Position numbers and translations under genes: made by a program. The notes beneath the pieces are model-generated. The model was not told the origin of the DNA, searched no databases, and saw only the letters and a list, made by a program, of their open reading frames with translations. From an uncultured Lachnospiraceae bacterium (lineage in GTDB: Bacteria > Bacillota > Clostridia > Lachnospirales > Lachnospiraceae), in NCBI GenBank assembly GCA_947384285.1, contig CANDGI010000010.1:27015-91014 (forward strand): DNA of 64,000 nucleotides, read 5' to 3'. Positions within the stretch are counted from its first letter, which is position 1. Every line of letters begins with the position of its first letter. This document shows positions 52,774-62,382 of this stretch, in pieces.

Positions 52774-52852
52774 CTATTATGAATAAAAAATATTAAGAAA
52801 AAATAAAGAAATCTAAAAAAAGTATAAAAAATTGTTAGTCCTTACTTGACAG

Positions 52853-52980
52853 CACCATATGGGGAGAAGGTGAAAGCATACCTGATAAGGGGTGCGAAAC
52901 ATCTGCCGATTCTGCAGGAGTACCCAAATCCGTCATTAGGCTGGGGCGTTCTCTGCCTTAGGGATAGTCTGCCGGGGTGA
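52853..52980 (+). pseudogene. 3' remnant of a second S8 protease gene
   Basis: The last ~41 codons match the end of the intact S8 protease (49290-49411): PYGEKVKAYLIRGAKHLPIL, then EYPNPSLGWGVLCLRDSLPG and stop. Protein identity is high while many codons differ, so this is a diverged paralogue and not a recent copy. Upstream homology ends abruptly at the AT-rich RT region. Confidence 0.85.
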
Positions 52981-53327
52981 AAAACAGTTTTTGGTACATT
53001 TGATAAATTGATATTGTAGGAGATGGATGGTAGGAGAAGAATTAAGGAGTATGGGGAAAAGATAGAGCAGAATAAGGATATCTGATTATTTCATCCAGAA
53101 TGTATCTCCAGGGCGATAAGGGAAAGCTTTGGTTTGGCTATAGGAAAAATGCTTTTGGCGACATAGAGAGCTGCCAGGAGCAATATTTAGTGCTTGACTG
53201 CTTATCATACGGTGACAGTTGTTATGTTTCCAAAGTCTTTTATCGAACAACATTTGTTTTTATAGAACTACGGGAATGTTTGTGGTAAAATAGCCATAGG
53301 TTTTATATTTTCATAAGGAGTATGTTT
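52981..53327. other. Gene-free 347 bases between two pseudogenes
   Basis: Holds a 62-codon frame (53100-53288, MYLQGDKGKLWFGYRKN) with no ribosome binding site and no recognised family; probably decayed coding sequence. An ATAAGGAG site at 53313-53320 belongs to the broken gene that follows. Confidence 0.3.
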
Positions 53328-54308
53328 ATGGGGAAAAGTATAAGCAGACAGAAATTGCCGATTGGCATTGAGGATTTTGGTGAAATATGTTCCGAAGGCT
53401 TTTATTATGTGGATAAAACTGGCTTGTTAGGGGATTTTCTTGATGCATAGGGCAAGGTAAACTTATTTACCCGGCTGCGCCGATTTGGTAAATCAGTAAA
53501 TATGAGCATGTTTTAGTCCTTTTCTGAAATAGGCTGTGATAAAGAGCTGTTTGATGGGCTGGAAATTGCCAAAGAAACAAATAGTGGCCGATTAAATGAG
53601 ATTGAAAAAAGCAGCATAAGCAGTTGACAGCGGTGGATATCAATCACACAGAAAGTTTTCCCATGCCAGATTCCGTGCTGATGGGAAGCCTGAAAACACT
53701 TTCCACATTGCTGCACAAGCATTACGGCGAGAAAGTAATCATCCTTATTGATGCGTATGATGTACCCTTTGCCAAAGCAAATGAGCAGAATTACTATGAA
53801 AAAATGATGATTTTAATGTGCAATATGCTTGAACAAGCATTAAAAACAAATGATAGCCTGTATTTTGCAATTTTGGCCGGGCGCTTACGGGGATCGGTTT
53901 GGGGATTCAGATGTGTATTGTCCAGGGGATGTGGTCAGTTACGTGAATAAGCTTAGAAAAGAAAGAACCTTGTCCCCGCAGGATTACTGGTCAAATACCA
54001 GTGGGAACGATATTGTAAGATATTTTATTGAAAAGGCGGACAAAGGATTGGCAAAAAGCGAGAGTGAGGCACTGATTGCTGGCGAAACCGTAACAAAGGA
54101 TATCCGCATGGATCTGGCTTATGACCGTATCTATGATTCTATTGATAATATCTGGAGCGTTCTTTTTACTACCGGATACTTGACGCAGAGAGGAAATCTG
54201 GGTGGGAGACGTTACCAGCTGGCAATACCAAATATGGAGAGTAGAAGTATATTTACAGAGCAGATTATGGCAATGTTCAAAGAAAAGACAAAAAGGGATG
54301 GTCTATGA
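53328..54308 (+). pseudogene. AAA-ATPase-like / PD-(D/E)XK nuclease fusion gene, broken
   Basis: Start at 53328 with good RBS. The opening (KLPIGIEDFGEICSEGFYYV, DKTGLL) and RLRRFGKSVNMSMF (the family's unusual P-loop, RPRRFGKSL) identify the AAA-ATPase-like family common in gut bacteria. There is a TAG at 53448, a stop after MSMF, a deletion near 53625, and a frameshift near 53880; the remaining pieces (HKHYGEKVIILIDAYDVPFA, then VNKLRKERTLSPQDYW, then LTQRGNLGGRRYQLAIPN) are in the right order. About 325 codons remain of the usual ~550; the C-terminal nuclease is gone. Confidence 0.85.
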
Positions 54309-54377
54309 AATCAAATATGCTGAGGATGCATGTTTTTTTGCAGTGTGTGAAAGTGCCATATCCCAAAAGGAGGAGTT

Positions 54378-54932
54378 ATGCAATATACATGGAATGATAT
54401 TGAGCAGCATGTTGCCGCCTGTACCCATTGCCCATTGAGCCAGACCAGATGCCGTCCGGTCATGGGGCGTGGAAATCATCAGGCAGACATAATGCTGATT
54501 GCCGAGGCTCCAGGAGGGCAGGAGGACCAGCAGGGGATTCCTTTTGTAGGGCGTTCCGGGGAAGTGCTGGACAGGCTTTTGCAGGACTGCGGACTTTCCA
54601 GGGAGGAAATTTACATTACCAATATTCTAAAATGCCACCCTCCCGGGAACCGCGACCCAAAAGAGGAGGAAAAGGAAGCGTGTTTTCCATATCTGAAATA
54701 CGAGACTTTTCTTCTAAACCCCAAAATTATTGTCTGCCTGGGGCGCGTGGCAGCCCAGCGGATTATTTCACCAGATTTTAAAATCACAAGGCAGCATGGC
54801 ACATGGACATACCGGAAAGACTGTGCGCTGACTGCCGTATACCACCCTTCAGCAATCCTAAGGGACATTTCCAAATATGAGGATGCCAGGAGGGATTTCT
54901 GCGGAATTGTAAAAAAGCTAGAACATGTTTGA
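54378..54932 (+). CDS. Uracil-DNA glycosylase, family 4 (Fe-S)
   Basis: 184 aa. Four cysteines for a [4Fe-4S] cluster: C15 and C18 (ACTHCPL), C86 (ILKCHPPGNR) and C102 (EACFPYL). Active-site motif A EAPGGQEDQQG and the C-terminal HPSAILR are present. The enzyme removes uracil from DNA. Start is fixed by AAGGAGG at 54367-54373. It lies 56 bases upstream of rdrA on the same strand and could be cotranscribed with the RADAR genes, but this is a common housekeeping gene and the link may be accidental. Confidence 0.92.
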   Translation: MQYTWNDIEQHVAACTHCPLSQTRCRPVMGRGNHQADIMLIAEAPGGQEDQQGIPFVGRSGEVLDRLLQDCGLSREEIYITNILKCHPPGNRDPKEEEKEACFPYLKYETFLLNPKIIVCLGRVAAQRIISPDFKITRQHGTWTYRKDCALTAVYHPSAILRDISKYEDARRDFCGIVKKLEHV

Positions 54933-54988
54933 AAAATGTTTTCTGACAGAGGAAAAGGGGAACCGAAAAAGTACAAGGGGGAATTAAA

Positions 54989-57900
54989 ATGATCCAGCAA
55001 AAAGAAAATAATAACAAAATAGGGGCAAGATGTTTGTCGGATTTGGAAGCCGAATTAATTCTGCCGACTTACCAGCGGATTTATGATCAAATAGATCAAT
55101 TCCGCAGGGAAAAGCAAGCGGTAGGACGTGAAAAAAAGCAAAGGGAGAATAAGCGGGACGAGAGACAGAGCGGCACGAGCCAGGACGTAATTCAAAAAAC
55201 AAACAATATCGGAATCATAGGAGTCCGCGGAGCTGGAAAGACTTCTGTCTTAAAGACAATACGTGTCCGCCTGGAAAGGGAGCGCGATAGCGATTCAAAA
55301 ATAAATGATATTATATTTCCGATTATTGTCCCTGAAAATATGTCGGAATCCGGCAATCTAATGGCAACAATTTTGGGTATGCTAGGTGAAGTGGTAGAGG
55401 AACGGGAGGAAAAAGAGAAAAAGGAGAACAAAAAACACAATGTAGATTGTATTCGCAAATCCTCCCTTCATTTAAAATATGATGAAGTGGTGAAACAGTA
55501 TACGTACATTCAAAAGGAATACCGTGATATCTTAATTCATCAATACACAACGGAGAATGATTATGTGGGCCGTTCAGCCAAGGTGTTTAATTCCGATACG
55601 GTATTTATCAATAAATTTAACGAATTGATAGATGAACTGGTAAAGACAAAGAGCCAGGAGGATAATTCCGGCCTTCTTTTTCTTTTTATAGATGATATTG
55701 ATTTGAGTACCTACCGGTGTGCGGATGTGGTGAAAACTCTGCTTTCCTATTTGTCGAATGAAAATATTGTCACTTTTATTTCGGGGGATTTGGAGACCTT
55801 TGAGGAAGCTCTGGCTTTGGATTTTCTCAGGCAGGAGAATGTGCTGGATAAGGACATTTTGGATAAGAAAGTTGGACATATCACATTGCTGGACAGCAAA
55901 AAAATGCTTGCCTATGAATACCTGAAAAAGATTATTCCTCCTGCGTACCGATACAATATTAAATATTGGTCTTTGGAAGAGATGGGGAATTACTGCATTG
56001 GGGATCCAGCAGGGAATCCGGGGAAAGAGGAACAAAAAGACGAGCAGCAGAGAGCTGGAATAAGGCTTTCGGAACTGCTGGCTAGGGCATTAAAGGATTG
56101 GGTTGACCCTGCATTCTTCTGTTATGGAGATGAGGAAGCAGAAGAAAAAGAGAAGGAAAAAGAGGGGCAGAAGGGAAGTGTGGCTGCTGCTGGGGAGTCT
56201 CCCAAAATATGGAAGGCCTTGCCTTATACATATCATTTATTTGACAATACTTCCCGTGGGCTGAACAATGTCTATAATGTATTGAGTGAAATTGCGGCAG
56301 AAAGAGAAAATCAGGAAAAGGAAAATAAGGAAAAGGATTATTCCAAGGAAAAGAAATTGCTGTTGGATACCATTATTTCTTCCAAGCCCATTTATAACCA
56401 TTATCGGAACAGGATACAGCAGAATTTTTTTAATGTGGGAATGACGGAGGCTGGCAGCCGGGTGTTCTTTGATAATGTAAAGGCTATTATTTACGAAAAG
56501 AAGAAACAGGAAAAAAACGGGGATGGTACAGAAAATCAAAATAACGATTCAAAAAGCCCAAATGGCGGTTCAGAAAACAAAGAGAAAGGCCAAGGGACAT
56601 ATCGGATAGAGAACCCGGTGGAACGATTTTCTCTGTTTATCTTGGCAGATTTTGCGGCAAGGCTTCTTTATGAAAAGGATTATGAAAAACAGGTGAAAGA
56701 AGATGGGTTTTATGGAGGATTAAAGGAAGAAGCCATGAAAGACCTGTTTTTCCATCCTATCATAGCGGAAAAAGTTATGGATGTTTCTAAGTATTGTTGG
56801 GAGAATAAAGAAATGTCAAAGGAGGGGGAAAAGGAAGAGCTAGCGTTGAACGACATGGAATTGAAGGACGTAAATATCAGCTTTTTGCTGAAAGGAGACT
56901 TGGCATTGAATTTGGCATATTATAAAAATCTCCCGTTAAATGAAATGCTGAGATTATATGAAGTTGATAAAGATGGAAAGCCCAGACAGGGAGTATTTGT
57001 TAATGCAGAATTGGAACAGAGCACGGTTATCGCTGTCTGGAGAGCCTTTTCATCAATAGCCAGGGTAAATGCCGGGGGAAATGTGCCGCAAATGATTGCC
57101 AGGTCTTACTCTGTCTTTTGGAAAGAATTTGCGTATATCCGTAATCGGATGTCAAGTTCTGTCACCCAGAATATTGCGATAAGATTATTTGATAATGAAA
57201 TATACAATGTTTTGAGTAACGATAAAAAGCTGATGCAGCCAAGGGAGAAGATGCAGATAAGGCGTATTTTATCAAATACGCTGGCACGGGTGTTAAAGGC
57301 AGAGGGCAAGGATGTAGTTGAGAATAGGTGGCAGGAGATTACCGCTGGCACGCAGTATGTTGCTATATTTAAAAATAAAGAAGAAACGGAACTTGGTTCA
57401 GAAGGGGCAGACAGAGAAAATATAGAAAAGAGGGTACAGATTTTAAAGGTAATTGATTCCAGGGGGCTATGGCAGGCGGAAGCTGCGGCGGAAGTGGTTT
57501 CTTATTTAAAAAAGATAGTCAGGCACTATCTCAAATCGATGAAAGAAGGTATGGAAGAGGAAGCCTGGAGCTTAAATACAAGTGTGGCAAATGATAGTTG
57601 GAAAAAGTTTGAAAGAGCGGATAAAGGTGTGAGTTCTACGGTAGCCAAACGCACATTTAATGATGTTAACAAAATTCTTAAAGGGAAGCAAACGAATTTT
57701 GCGAATGGGATGCCTCTCCAAACATATAGGGAAGTGATTGAACAGCTAGACGGTTTAGCGGGAAATAACCGTGTATGGTATGGCCAATCGGAAGCACAGG
57801 AAATATTGAATAAATTACAGGAGGCATCAGCGGAGCCAGTGAAAGGATGGAAAGGATGGAATAGTTGGATTGGGGAGCATTCTTATTTTGTCTTTCTGCT

Positions 57901-58120
57901 GCAATGCCTGTACAAATATAGGATGGAGCAGCAAAAGGACAATAACATTGAGAAGAACGCTTCTTTGCTGGCAGAAATCACCCAAACATTATCCGTTGCG
58001 CATAAGGATGCTGACAGGCAGACATTGGAGGATTTCATTGACAGATTGAACGAGGGATTAGAAAAAAATATTGATTCCGAAGAATTTGAAAAGTTGTTTT
58101 CCTTACAGTTAGCAGAGTGA
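54989..58120 (+). CDS. rdrA: RADAR anti-phage system ATPase RdrA
   Basis: 1043-aa P-loop ATPase. Walker A GVRGAGKT at residues 78-85, Walker B LLFLFIDDID at 229-238, then a long helical region. It is the usual partner of an RdrB-type deaminase, which follows 13 bases after the stop, so identification rests on fold plus pairing. In characterised RADAR, RdrA forms a ring and works with RdrB to convert adenosine nucleotides (or RNA adenosines) to inosine on phage infection, halting growth. Notable are Glu/Lys-rich stretches around 135-150, 380-405, 430-450 and 515-545. RBS AAGGGGG precedes the ATG. No membrane segment. Composition is AT-richer than housekeeping genes here. Confidence 0.85.
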   Translation: MIQQKENNNKIGARCLSDLEAELILPTYQRIYDQIDQFRREKQAVGREKKQRENKRDERQSGTSQDVIQKTNNIGIIGVRGAGKTSVLKTIRVRLERERDSDSKINDIIFPIIVPENMSESGNLMATILGMLGEVVEEREEKEKKENKKHNVDCIRKSSLHLKYDEVVKQYTYIQKEYRDILIHQYTTENDYVGRSAKVFNSDTVFINKFNELIDELVKTKSQEDNSGLLFLFIDDIDLSTYRCADVVKTLLSYLSNENIVTFISGDLETFEEALALDFLRQENVLDKDILDKKVGHITLLDSKKMLAYEYLKKIIPPAYRYNIKYWSLEEMGNYCIGDPAGNPGKEEQKDEQQRAGIRLSELLARALKDWVDPAFFCYGDEEAEEKEKEKEGQKGSVAAAGESPKIWKALPYTYHLFDNTSRGLNNVYNVLSEIAAERENQEKENKEKDYSKEKKLLLDTIISSKPIYNHYRNRIQQNFFNVGMTEAGSRVFFDNVKAIIYEKKKQEKNGDGTENQNNDSKSPNGGSENKEKGQGTYRIENPVERFSLFILADFAARLLYEKDYEKQVKEDGFYGGLKEEAMKDLFFHPIIAEKVMDVSKYCWENKEMSKEGEKEELALNDMELKDVNISFLLKGDLALNLAYYKNLPLNEMLRLYEVDKDGKPRQGVFVNAELEQSTVIAVWRAFSSIARVNAGGNVPQMIARSYSVFWKEFAYIRNRMSSSVTQNIAIRLFDNEIYNVLSNDKKLMQPREKMQIRRILSNTLARVLKAEGKDVVENRWQEITAGTQYVAIFKNKEETELGSEGADRENIEKRVQILKVIDSRGLWQAEAAAEVVSYLKKIVRHYLKSMKEGMEEEAWSLNTSVANDSWKKFERADKGVSSTVAKRTFNDVNKILKGKQTNFANGMPLQTYREVIEQLDGLAGNNRVWYGQSEAQEILNKLQEASAEPVKGWKGWNSWIGEHSYFVFLLQCLYKYRMEQQKDNNIEKNASLLAEITQTLSVAHKDADRQTLEDFIDRLNEGLEKNIDSEEFEKLFSLQLAE

Positions 58121-58133
58121 CAGGGGTGGAGCG

Positions 58134-60848
58134 ATGATCAATGATTCTATTAACCGGTTCCTGGGAGTTTTATGCTATCCGTTTACGTCTCTGGAAGCAT
58201 TTCAGGAAGACCTTATCAACCAATATATTGCCGCTGTAAGGGCAAACGATAAAGAGGAGGCCGGAAGAATAAAAAAACGCCTGAAAAGCCAGCTGATCGG
58301 CTATATCCGCAAAAATTACAATATTTATTCTTATGACGAGATTTATCTGTACCTGGAAAAATGTTACCTATATTATGATTTTAATGATGACACCAAGCAG
58401 CTGGAAGACGCTTTGCAATTATATCAGCGCATTATGAGGAAGATGGCGGCGGCATTGATTTCCCACCGGGATGGGCGCATCGTTTTTAAATACTGGAAAA
58501 ATAAAAATGATGAAGAATTATTCGGTGGATTTGCAAACAATAACAAGGTGGCTTTGTTTCACAGCTTAAGCTGCCATGTTCCCATGGATGTGATTGCCAT
58601 TGTCTATATGGTTAACAATCAGGAGAAGCTGGACGCCAGGTGTCTGGATTATTTTTACGGAAATATCGAGGTGGCGGATCAGCAGCTGTCCAGGGTTCTG
58701 GAAAGAGGGGTGGCGGAAAATCATCTGCATAAAGGGGTATCCAGAACATTTTCCAGTATATGGGACTCTCTGATGGAGCCGTTGACCGTAGAAAACAGTA
58801 AATTCTTCTGGAACAGAGTATTTGTTGACGGCACGAAGGAGCAGAATAAGCAGATGATTTTCTATATCTTAGGCTGCGGAATTGCCAGGGCATATCTGGC
58901 TTTGGAAATTTCCTTTGTGATGAAGGAGGGAACACGGCTGGGAGCTGATGCCTATGGAGAAGATGTAAAAAAACTGATAGACAGTTTTCAAAAGGGGCAG
59001 AAGTTTGAGAAATTTTTCAGAGAGAATTTTCAAGATGGACGCATCAAAGAAATTACGTTATACTATGAAAAATTGTGGAACAGCCTGGAGAGAACCCAGC
59101 AGAAGGCTTTTTCCAAGGACAAGCTCTGCATATCTATTTTTCATGAGAATACAGAGCTTCATACCACGGATGAAAATGTTTTTTTATATTATGTATTCTA
59201 TGAGATGATGAGAGATGGCATGGAGGATGATATGAAGCAATGTGTGATGCAGTATTTGCGGGTGAGAAATCATCTGTTCCATGTGAGTGTGCAGCAGAAG
59301 ACCATAAAGGGGCTGGATTATTTCCAGCAGGCGCATTACAGTGTGAATTCCGCTCTGAACCATGTGAATATAAACAATTTCTGGGAGGCGGCTATCCGGG
59401 AACAGCTGCAAAACCGGGATTTATGCAAGATTGAGTTCCGCTCTTCCATACCGGTGAAGGAGTCAGAATGCAAGAGGGAGATACGGGATTTCCTTGGCGC
59501 TTATCAGAGGATATTGCGGGAAGATTACTGCCATTATGATAGAGAAAACGAGGAATACATTCCTTACCGCAAAATCCCACACGTGGGTCTTGTGATGCAT
59601 TTTCTGAAACGGCCGGATACGTCGGCACCGGAGAAATGTTTCCAAAATGGAAAGGCAGACTGCTCCTATTTCCACTTTGGCGAGCTGCAGAAGGAGTACA
59701 AGACACAGCTTGAAAATCTGATTCATTTAAGGACAGAGTACAGCGAATTAAGCAGGTATCTGGTTGGAATTGATGCTGCAAGCCTGGAAAATTCTACGCC
59801 AGTCTGGGTATTTGCGCCCATCTTTGAAGGGGCAAGGGACAGCAGCGTGGAACAGATTGGACGAAAAAATGAATATGGGGACTATACCCAGAGCCTGGGC
59901 TTTACGTTCCATGCCGGGGAGGATTTCCGCCATATTTTGTCTGGGCTAAGAAGGATGGATGAAGCGCAGGAATATTTAAAATTCCATGCGGGGGACAGGA
60001 TTGGACATGGGATTGCCCTTGGCATTTCGGCCAGAGAATGGAAAAGGCAGAATCCGGTGATTATTATTCCGCAAGTAGAAGCATTGGAGAATTATCTTTG
60101 GGCTTATGATATGCTAAGTAAAAATTACAGTGATTTCCAGGCAACGATCTTGGCATATATGGAAAAACAGATTTATGAATTATCTGGAAAAATCTATGGA
60201 AACTGGAAGGGGAGCTGGGAAGAGGGGCAGGAAAGAGCGCAGGAAGGCATTGCAATAGAAATTTTGATTGCTGGTTACCACAGGCTGTTTGCATCCGGTG
60301 GGAAAGATTGTGAAATGATGGAGAAAGAGTTCTGCGAAAGGCTCTGCTCAGGAAAGAAAATCCACTGGGATCCGGCATTGCTGGTGGCAGCCAGGCATTG
60401 TAAAAAATTTGTGAGAGAGATGGAGCGGCCTGTCCATTATGAGATTACAGAACAGGATCTGCTGATCGTGGAAGAGCTGCAAAGAATATTGAAAAGAAAG
60501 CTGGGGAGAAAAGGCATCGTGGTGGAGGTAAACCCTTCTTCCAATACGGCCATTGCAGACTTAGATGTGGTGGAGGCAAACCAGCTTTATCAAATGAACC
60601 AGATTAATGATGCGCAGAATGTGATTGTCTGCATCAACTCAGATGATCCAGCGGTTTTTAACACGAATGTGTCAAATGAGCTGGCATATATTTATTATGG
60701 CATGCTGGAACAAAATATCAGCAGGGAGGCGGCGCTGCTTTGGATTGACCGGATTCGGAAGAACGGGCTGGATAGTTCCTTTATCCGCCGCCGGGAATCA
60801 GACCGGCTGTTGATGAAAAAATTAGATGAATTATTGGAAAGGATGTAG
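58134..60848 (+). CDS. rdrB: RADAR anti-phage system adenosine deaminase RdrB
   Basis: 904 aa. An adenosine/AMP-deaminase metal site is spread over the protein: HxH at H197/H199 (AENHLHKG), HAGED with H593 and catalytic E596, DRIGHG with H625, and the metal-binding Asp in SDDP (D837/D838); VEVNPSSNTAI is the adjoining family motif. Large insertions between these motifs make it more than twice the size of housekeeping adenosine deaminases, as in RdrB proteins that form large cages. It follows rdrA with its own RBS (GGGGTGGAG), so the two are cotranscribed. All catalytic residues are intact, so the system is probably active. Confidence 0.88.
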   Translation: MINDSINRFLGVLCYPFTSLEAFQEDLINQYIAAVRANDKEEAGRIKKRLKSQLIGYIRKNYNIYSYDEIYLYLEKCYLYYDFNDDTKQLEDALQLYQRIMRKMAAALISHRDGRIVFKYWKNKNDEELFGGFANNNKVALFHSLSCHVPMDVIAIVYMVNNQEKLDARCLDYFYGNIEVADQQLSRVLERGVAENHLHKGVSRTFSSIWDSLMEPLTVENSKFFWNRVFVDGTKEQNKQMIFYILGCGIARAYLALEISFVMKEGTRLGADAYGEDVKKLIDSFQKGQKFEKFFRENFQDGRIKEITLYYEKLWNSLERTQQKAFSKDKLCISIFHENTELHTTDENVFLYYVFYEMMRDGMEDDMKQCVMQYLRVRNHLFHVSVQQKTIKGLDYFQQAHYSVNSALNHVNINNFWEAAIREQLQNRDLCKIEFRSSIPVKESECKREIRDFLGAYQRILREDYCHYDRENEEYIPYRKIPHVGLVMHFLKRPDTSAPEKCFQNGKADCSYFHFGELQKEYKTQLENLIHLRTEYSELSRYLVGIDAASLENSTPVWVFAPIFEGARDSSVEQIGRKNEYGDYTQSLGFTFHAGEDFRHILSGLRRMDEAQEYLKFHAGDRIGHGIALGISAREWKRQNPVIIIPQVEALENYLWAYDMLSKNYSDFQATILAYMEKQIYELSGKIYGNWKGSWEEGQERAQEGIAIEILIAGYHRLFASGGKDCEMMEKEFCERLCSGKKIHWDPALLVAARHCKKFVREMERPVHYEITEQDLLIVEELQRILKRKLGRKGIVVEVNPSSNTAIADLDVVEANQLYQMNQINDAQNVIVCINSDDPAVFNTNVSNELAYIYYGMLEQNISREAALLWIDRIRKNGLDSSFIRRRESDRLLMKKLDELLERM

Positions 60849-60870
60849 AGGATATCCTGGAGGATGATTC

Positions 60871-60964
60871 ACTTCCACATCCGCTCAGCGGAGCCAAACC
60901 TGGCAGCGGAAGCATCCCAGGCGGCAGTTAGGCATTTACTTCCATATCCGCTCGGCGAAGCCAA
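60871..60964 (-). repeat. 27-bp imperfect duplication of the opuBD 3' end
   Basis: 60938-60964 (the last codons of opuBD) is repeated at 60871-60897 with three mismatches, 67 bases beyond the stop. CCTGG and CCAGG in between (60899-60921) could pair weakly; no strong terminator was seen between the convergent rdrB and opu operons. Confidence 0.7.
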
Positions 60965-61547
60965 GCAGCCAGTCGATGAAAACGGCCAGCAATGCAGATA
61001 ACAGGCTTCCCCAGAAAATTTTTGCAGAATTCATGGTACGCAGCCCGTCAAAAAGAATGGTTCCCAATCCCCCTGCGTTGATGGAGGCGGCAATGGTGGC
61101 GATGGATACCGTCGCCACCATTGCGATGCGGATTCCGGCAATGAATGCGCCTTTCGAAAGGGGCAGTTTGATTTTTACAAGAACCTCCACAGGCGTCATG
61201 CCCATGCCGGCTGCTGCTTCCACAATGCTTTGATCCACCTCATCTAATCCTGCAAGGAAATTCTGCAGCAAAAGATATTGGTTGTAAATGACCAGCACGG
61301 TAATTGCCGTGGTTTTTCCAAGGCCGGTCAGGGGAATCAGCAGGGCGAACAGGGCAAGGCTTGGGATGGAATAAACCATGGAAAAAAGTCCAAGGGTAAA
61401 CTTTGTTATTTTGCTGGAATAGCTGCAGATAATCGTCAGGCAGGCGGCAGCCACCAGCGAAATTGCCAGCGTAACCAGTACAATCTGCAAATGCTCTAAG
61501 GCTGCTTTTGCCAAATCATCATAGTGTGCTGTGATATAATCTATCAT
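60936..61547 (-). CDS. opuBD: Glycine betaine/carnitine/choline ABC permease (OpuBD-like)
   Basis: 203 aa with five to six membrane helices and the ABC permease EAA-type loop ([21 protein letters not shown]). It is the last gene of a four-gene operon. Its ATG overlaps the stop of the ATPase gene as ATGA. With the second permease it forms the channel of an osmoprotectant importer. The choice between choline, betaine and carnitine cannot be made from sequence. Confidence 0.9.
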   Translation of the reverse strand: MIDYITAHYDDLAKAALEHLQIVLVTLAISLVAAACLTIICSYSSKITKFTLGLFSMVYSIPSLALFALLIPLTGLGKTTAITVLVIYNQYLLLQNFLAGLDEVDQSIVEAAAGMGMTPVEVLVKIKLPLSKGAFIAGIRIAMVATVSIATIAASINAGGLGTILFDGLRTMNSAKIFWGSLLSALLAVFIDWLLGFAERIWK

Positions 61548-62311
61548 TTAAATTTCTCCCAAAATTCTTCTTTTGCTTTCGCAGAGTTCACAAGAGAGGT
61601 TACAAATTCATCCGCTGGATGTGAAATGATACGCTCTGGGGTATCAAACTGCAGGATGTTCCCTTCGTTCATAATGATAACTTTTGTCCCCAGCTTGAAG
61701 GCTTCTTCAATGTCATGGGTCACAAACAGGAATGTTTTTTTCATGCCCCTGTGCAAAGCGAGAAGCTCATCCTGGAGCCGGAGGCGCGTGATGGAATCAA
61801 TGGCGCCGAAAGGCTCGTCCATTAACATGATTTTCGGGTCTGCCGCTAAGGCGCGAGCAAGGCCTACGCGCTGCTGCTGTCCGCCGGAAAGCTGGGCTGG
61901 ATACCTGTTTTTATATTCCACGGGCTCTAACCCAATCATTGTGAGAAGCTGGTCCACCCGGGCGTTGGTTTTTTCTTTTTCCCATTTCAAAAGATTTGGA
62001 ACCATAGCAATATTGCTGCCTACCGTCATGTGGGGAAATAGACCGATTTGTTGAATCACGTAACCAATCCGCCGCCGAAGCTGTACCACGTCCACGGCGC
62101 TGATATCCTCTCCGAACAAGAAAATCTTTCCATTGTCCGGCTCATATAGGCGGTTGACCATTTTTAGCAGCGTCGTTTTTCCGCAGCCGGAAGAGCCGAG
62201 GATTGTGATAAATTCACCTTCTTCTATGGTAAAGCTCACATGGTTTACAGCGTTTTGGGAGGAACCCCGGAATGTTTTCGTCACATTTTGAAATTCAATT
62301 GCGCGCGCCAT
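61544..62311 (-). CDS. opuBA: Osmoprotectant ABC transporter ATP-binding protein (OpuBA-like)
   Basis: 255 aa from the ATG at 62311, chosen because AGGAGG precedes it; the frame extends to 62344 without a start signal. Walker [11 protein letters not shown] loop [13 protein letters not shown], signature [15 protein letters not shown], Walker [13 protein letters not shown]. No C-terminal CBS domains, so it is of the short OpuBA form, likely without the ionic-strength sensor found in OpuA/OpuCA types. Confidence 0.93.
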   Translation of the reverse strand: MARAIEFQNVTKTFRGSSQNAVNHVSFTIEEGEFITILGSSGCGKTTLLKMVNRLYEPDNGKIFLFGEDISAVDVVQLRRRIGYVIQQIGLFPHMTVGSNIAMVPNLLKWEKEKTNARVDQLLTMIGLEPVEYKNRYPAQLSGGQQQRVGLARALAADPKIMLMDEPFGAIDSITRLRLQDELLALHRGMKKTFLFVTHDIEEAFKLGTKVIIMNEGNILQFDTPERIISHPADEFVTSLVNSAKAKEEFWEKFK

Positions 62312-62382
62312 CTTAAAACCTCCTGTTTGTTTCGGAACTGTCACGAGATAGAATGTACAGATTCGTTCCGTATGGTGGAATG

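Noticed and set aside
53100-53288. 62-codon frame between the S8 remnant and the AAA-like pseudogene
   Set aside because: No RBS, no family, and both neighbours are decayed.
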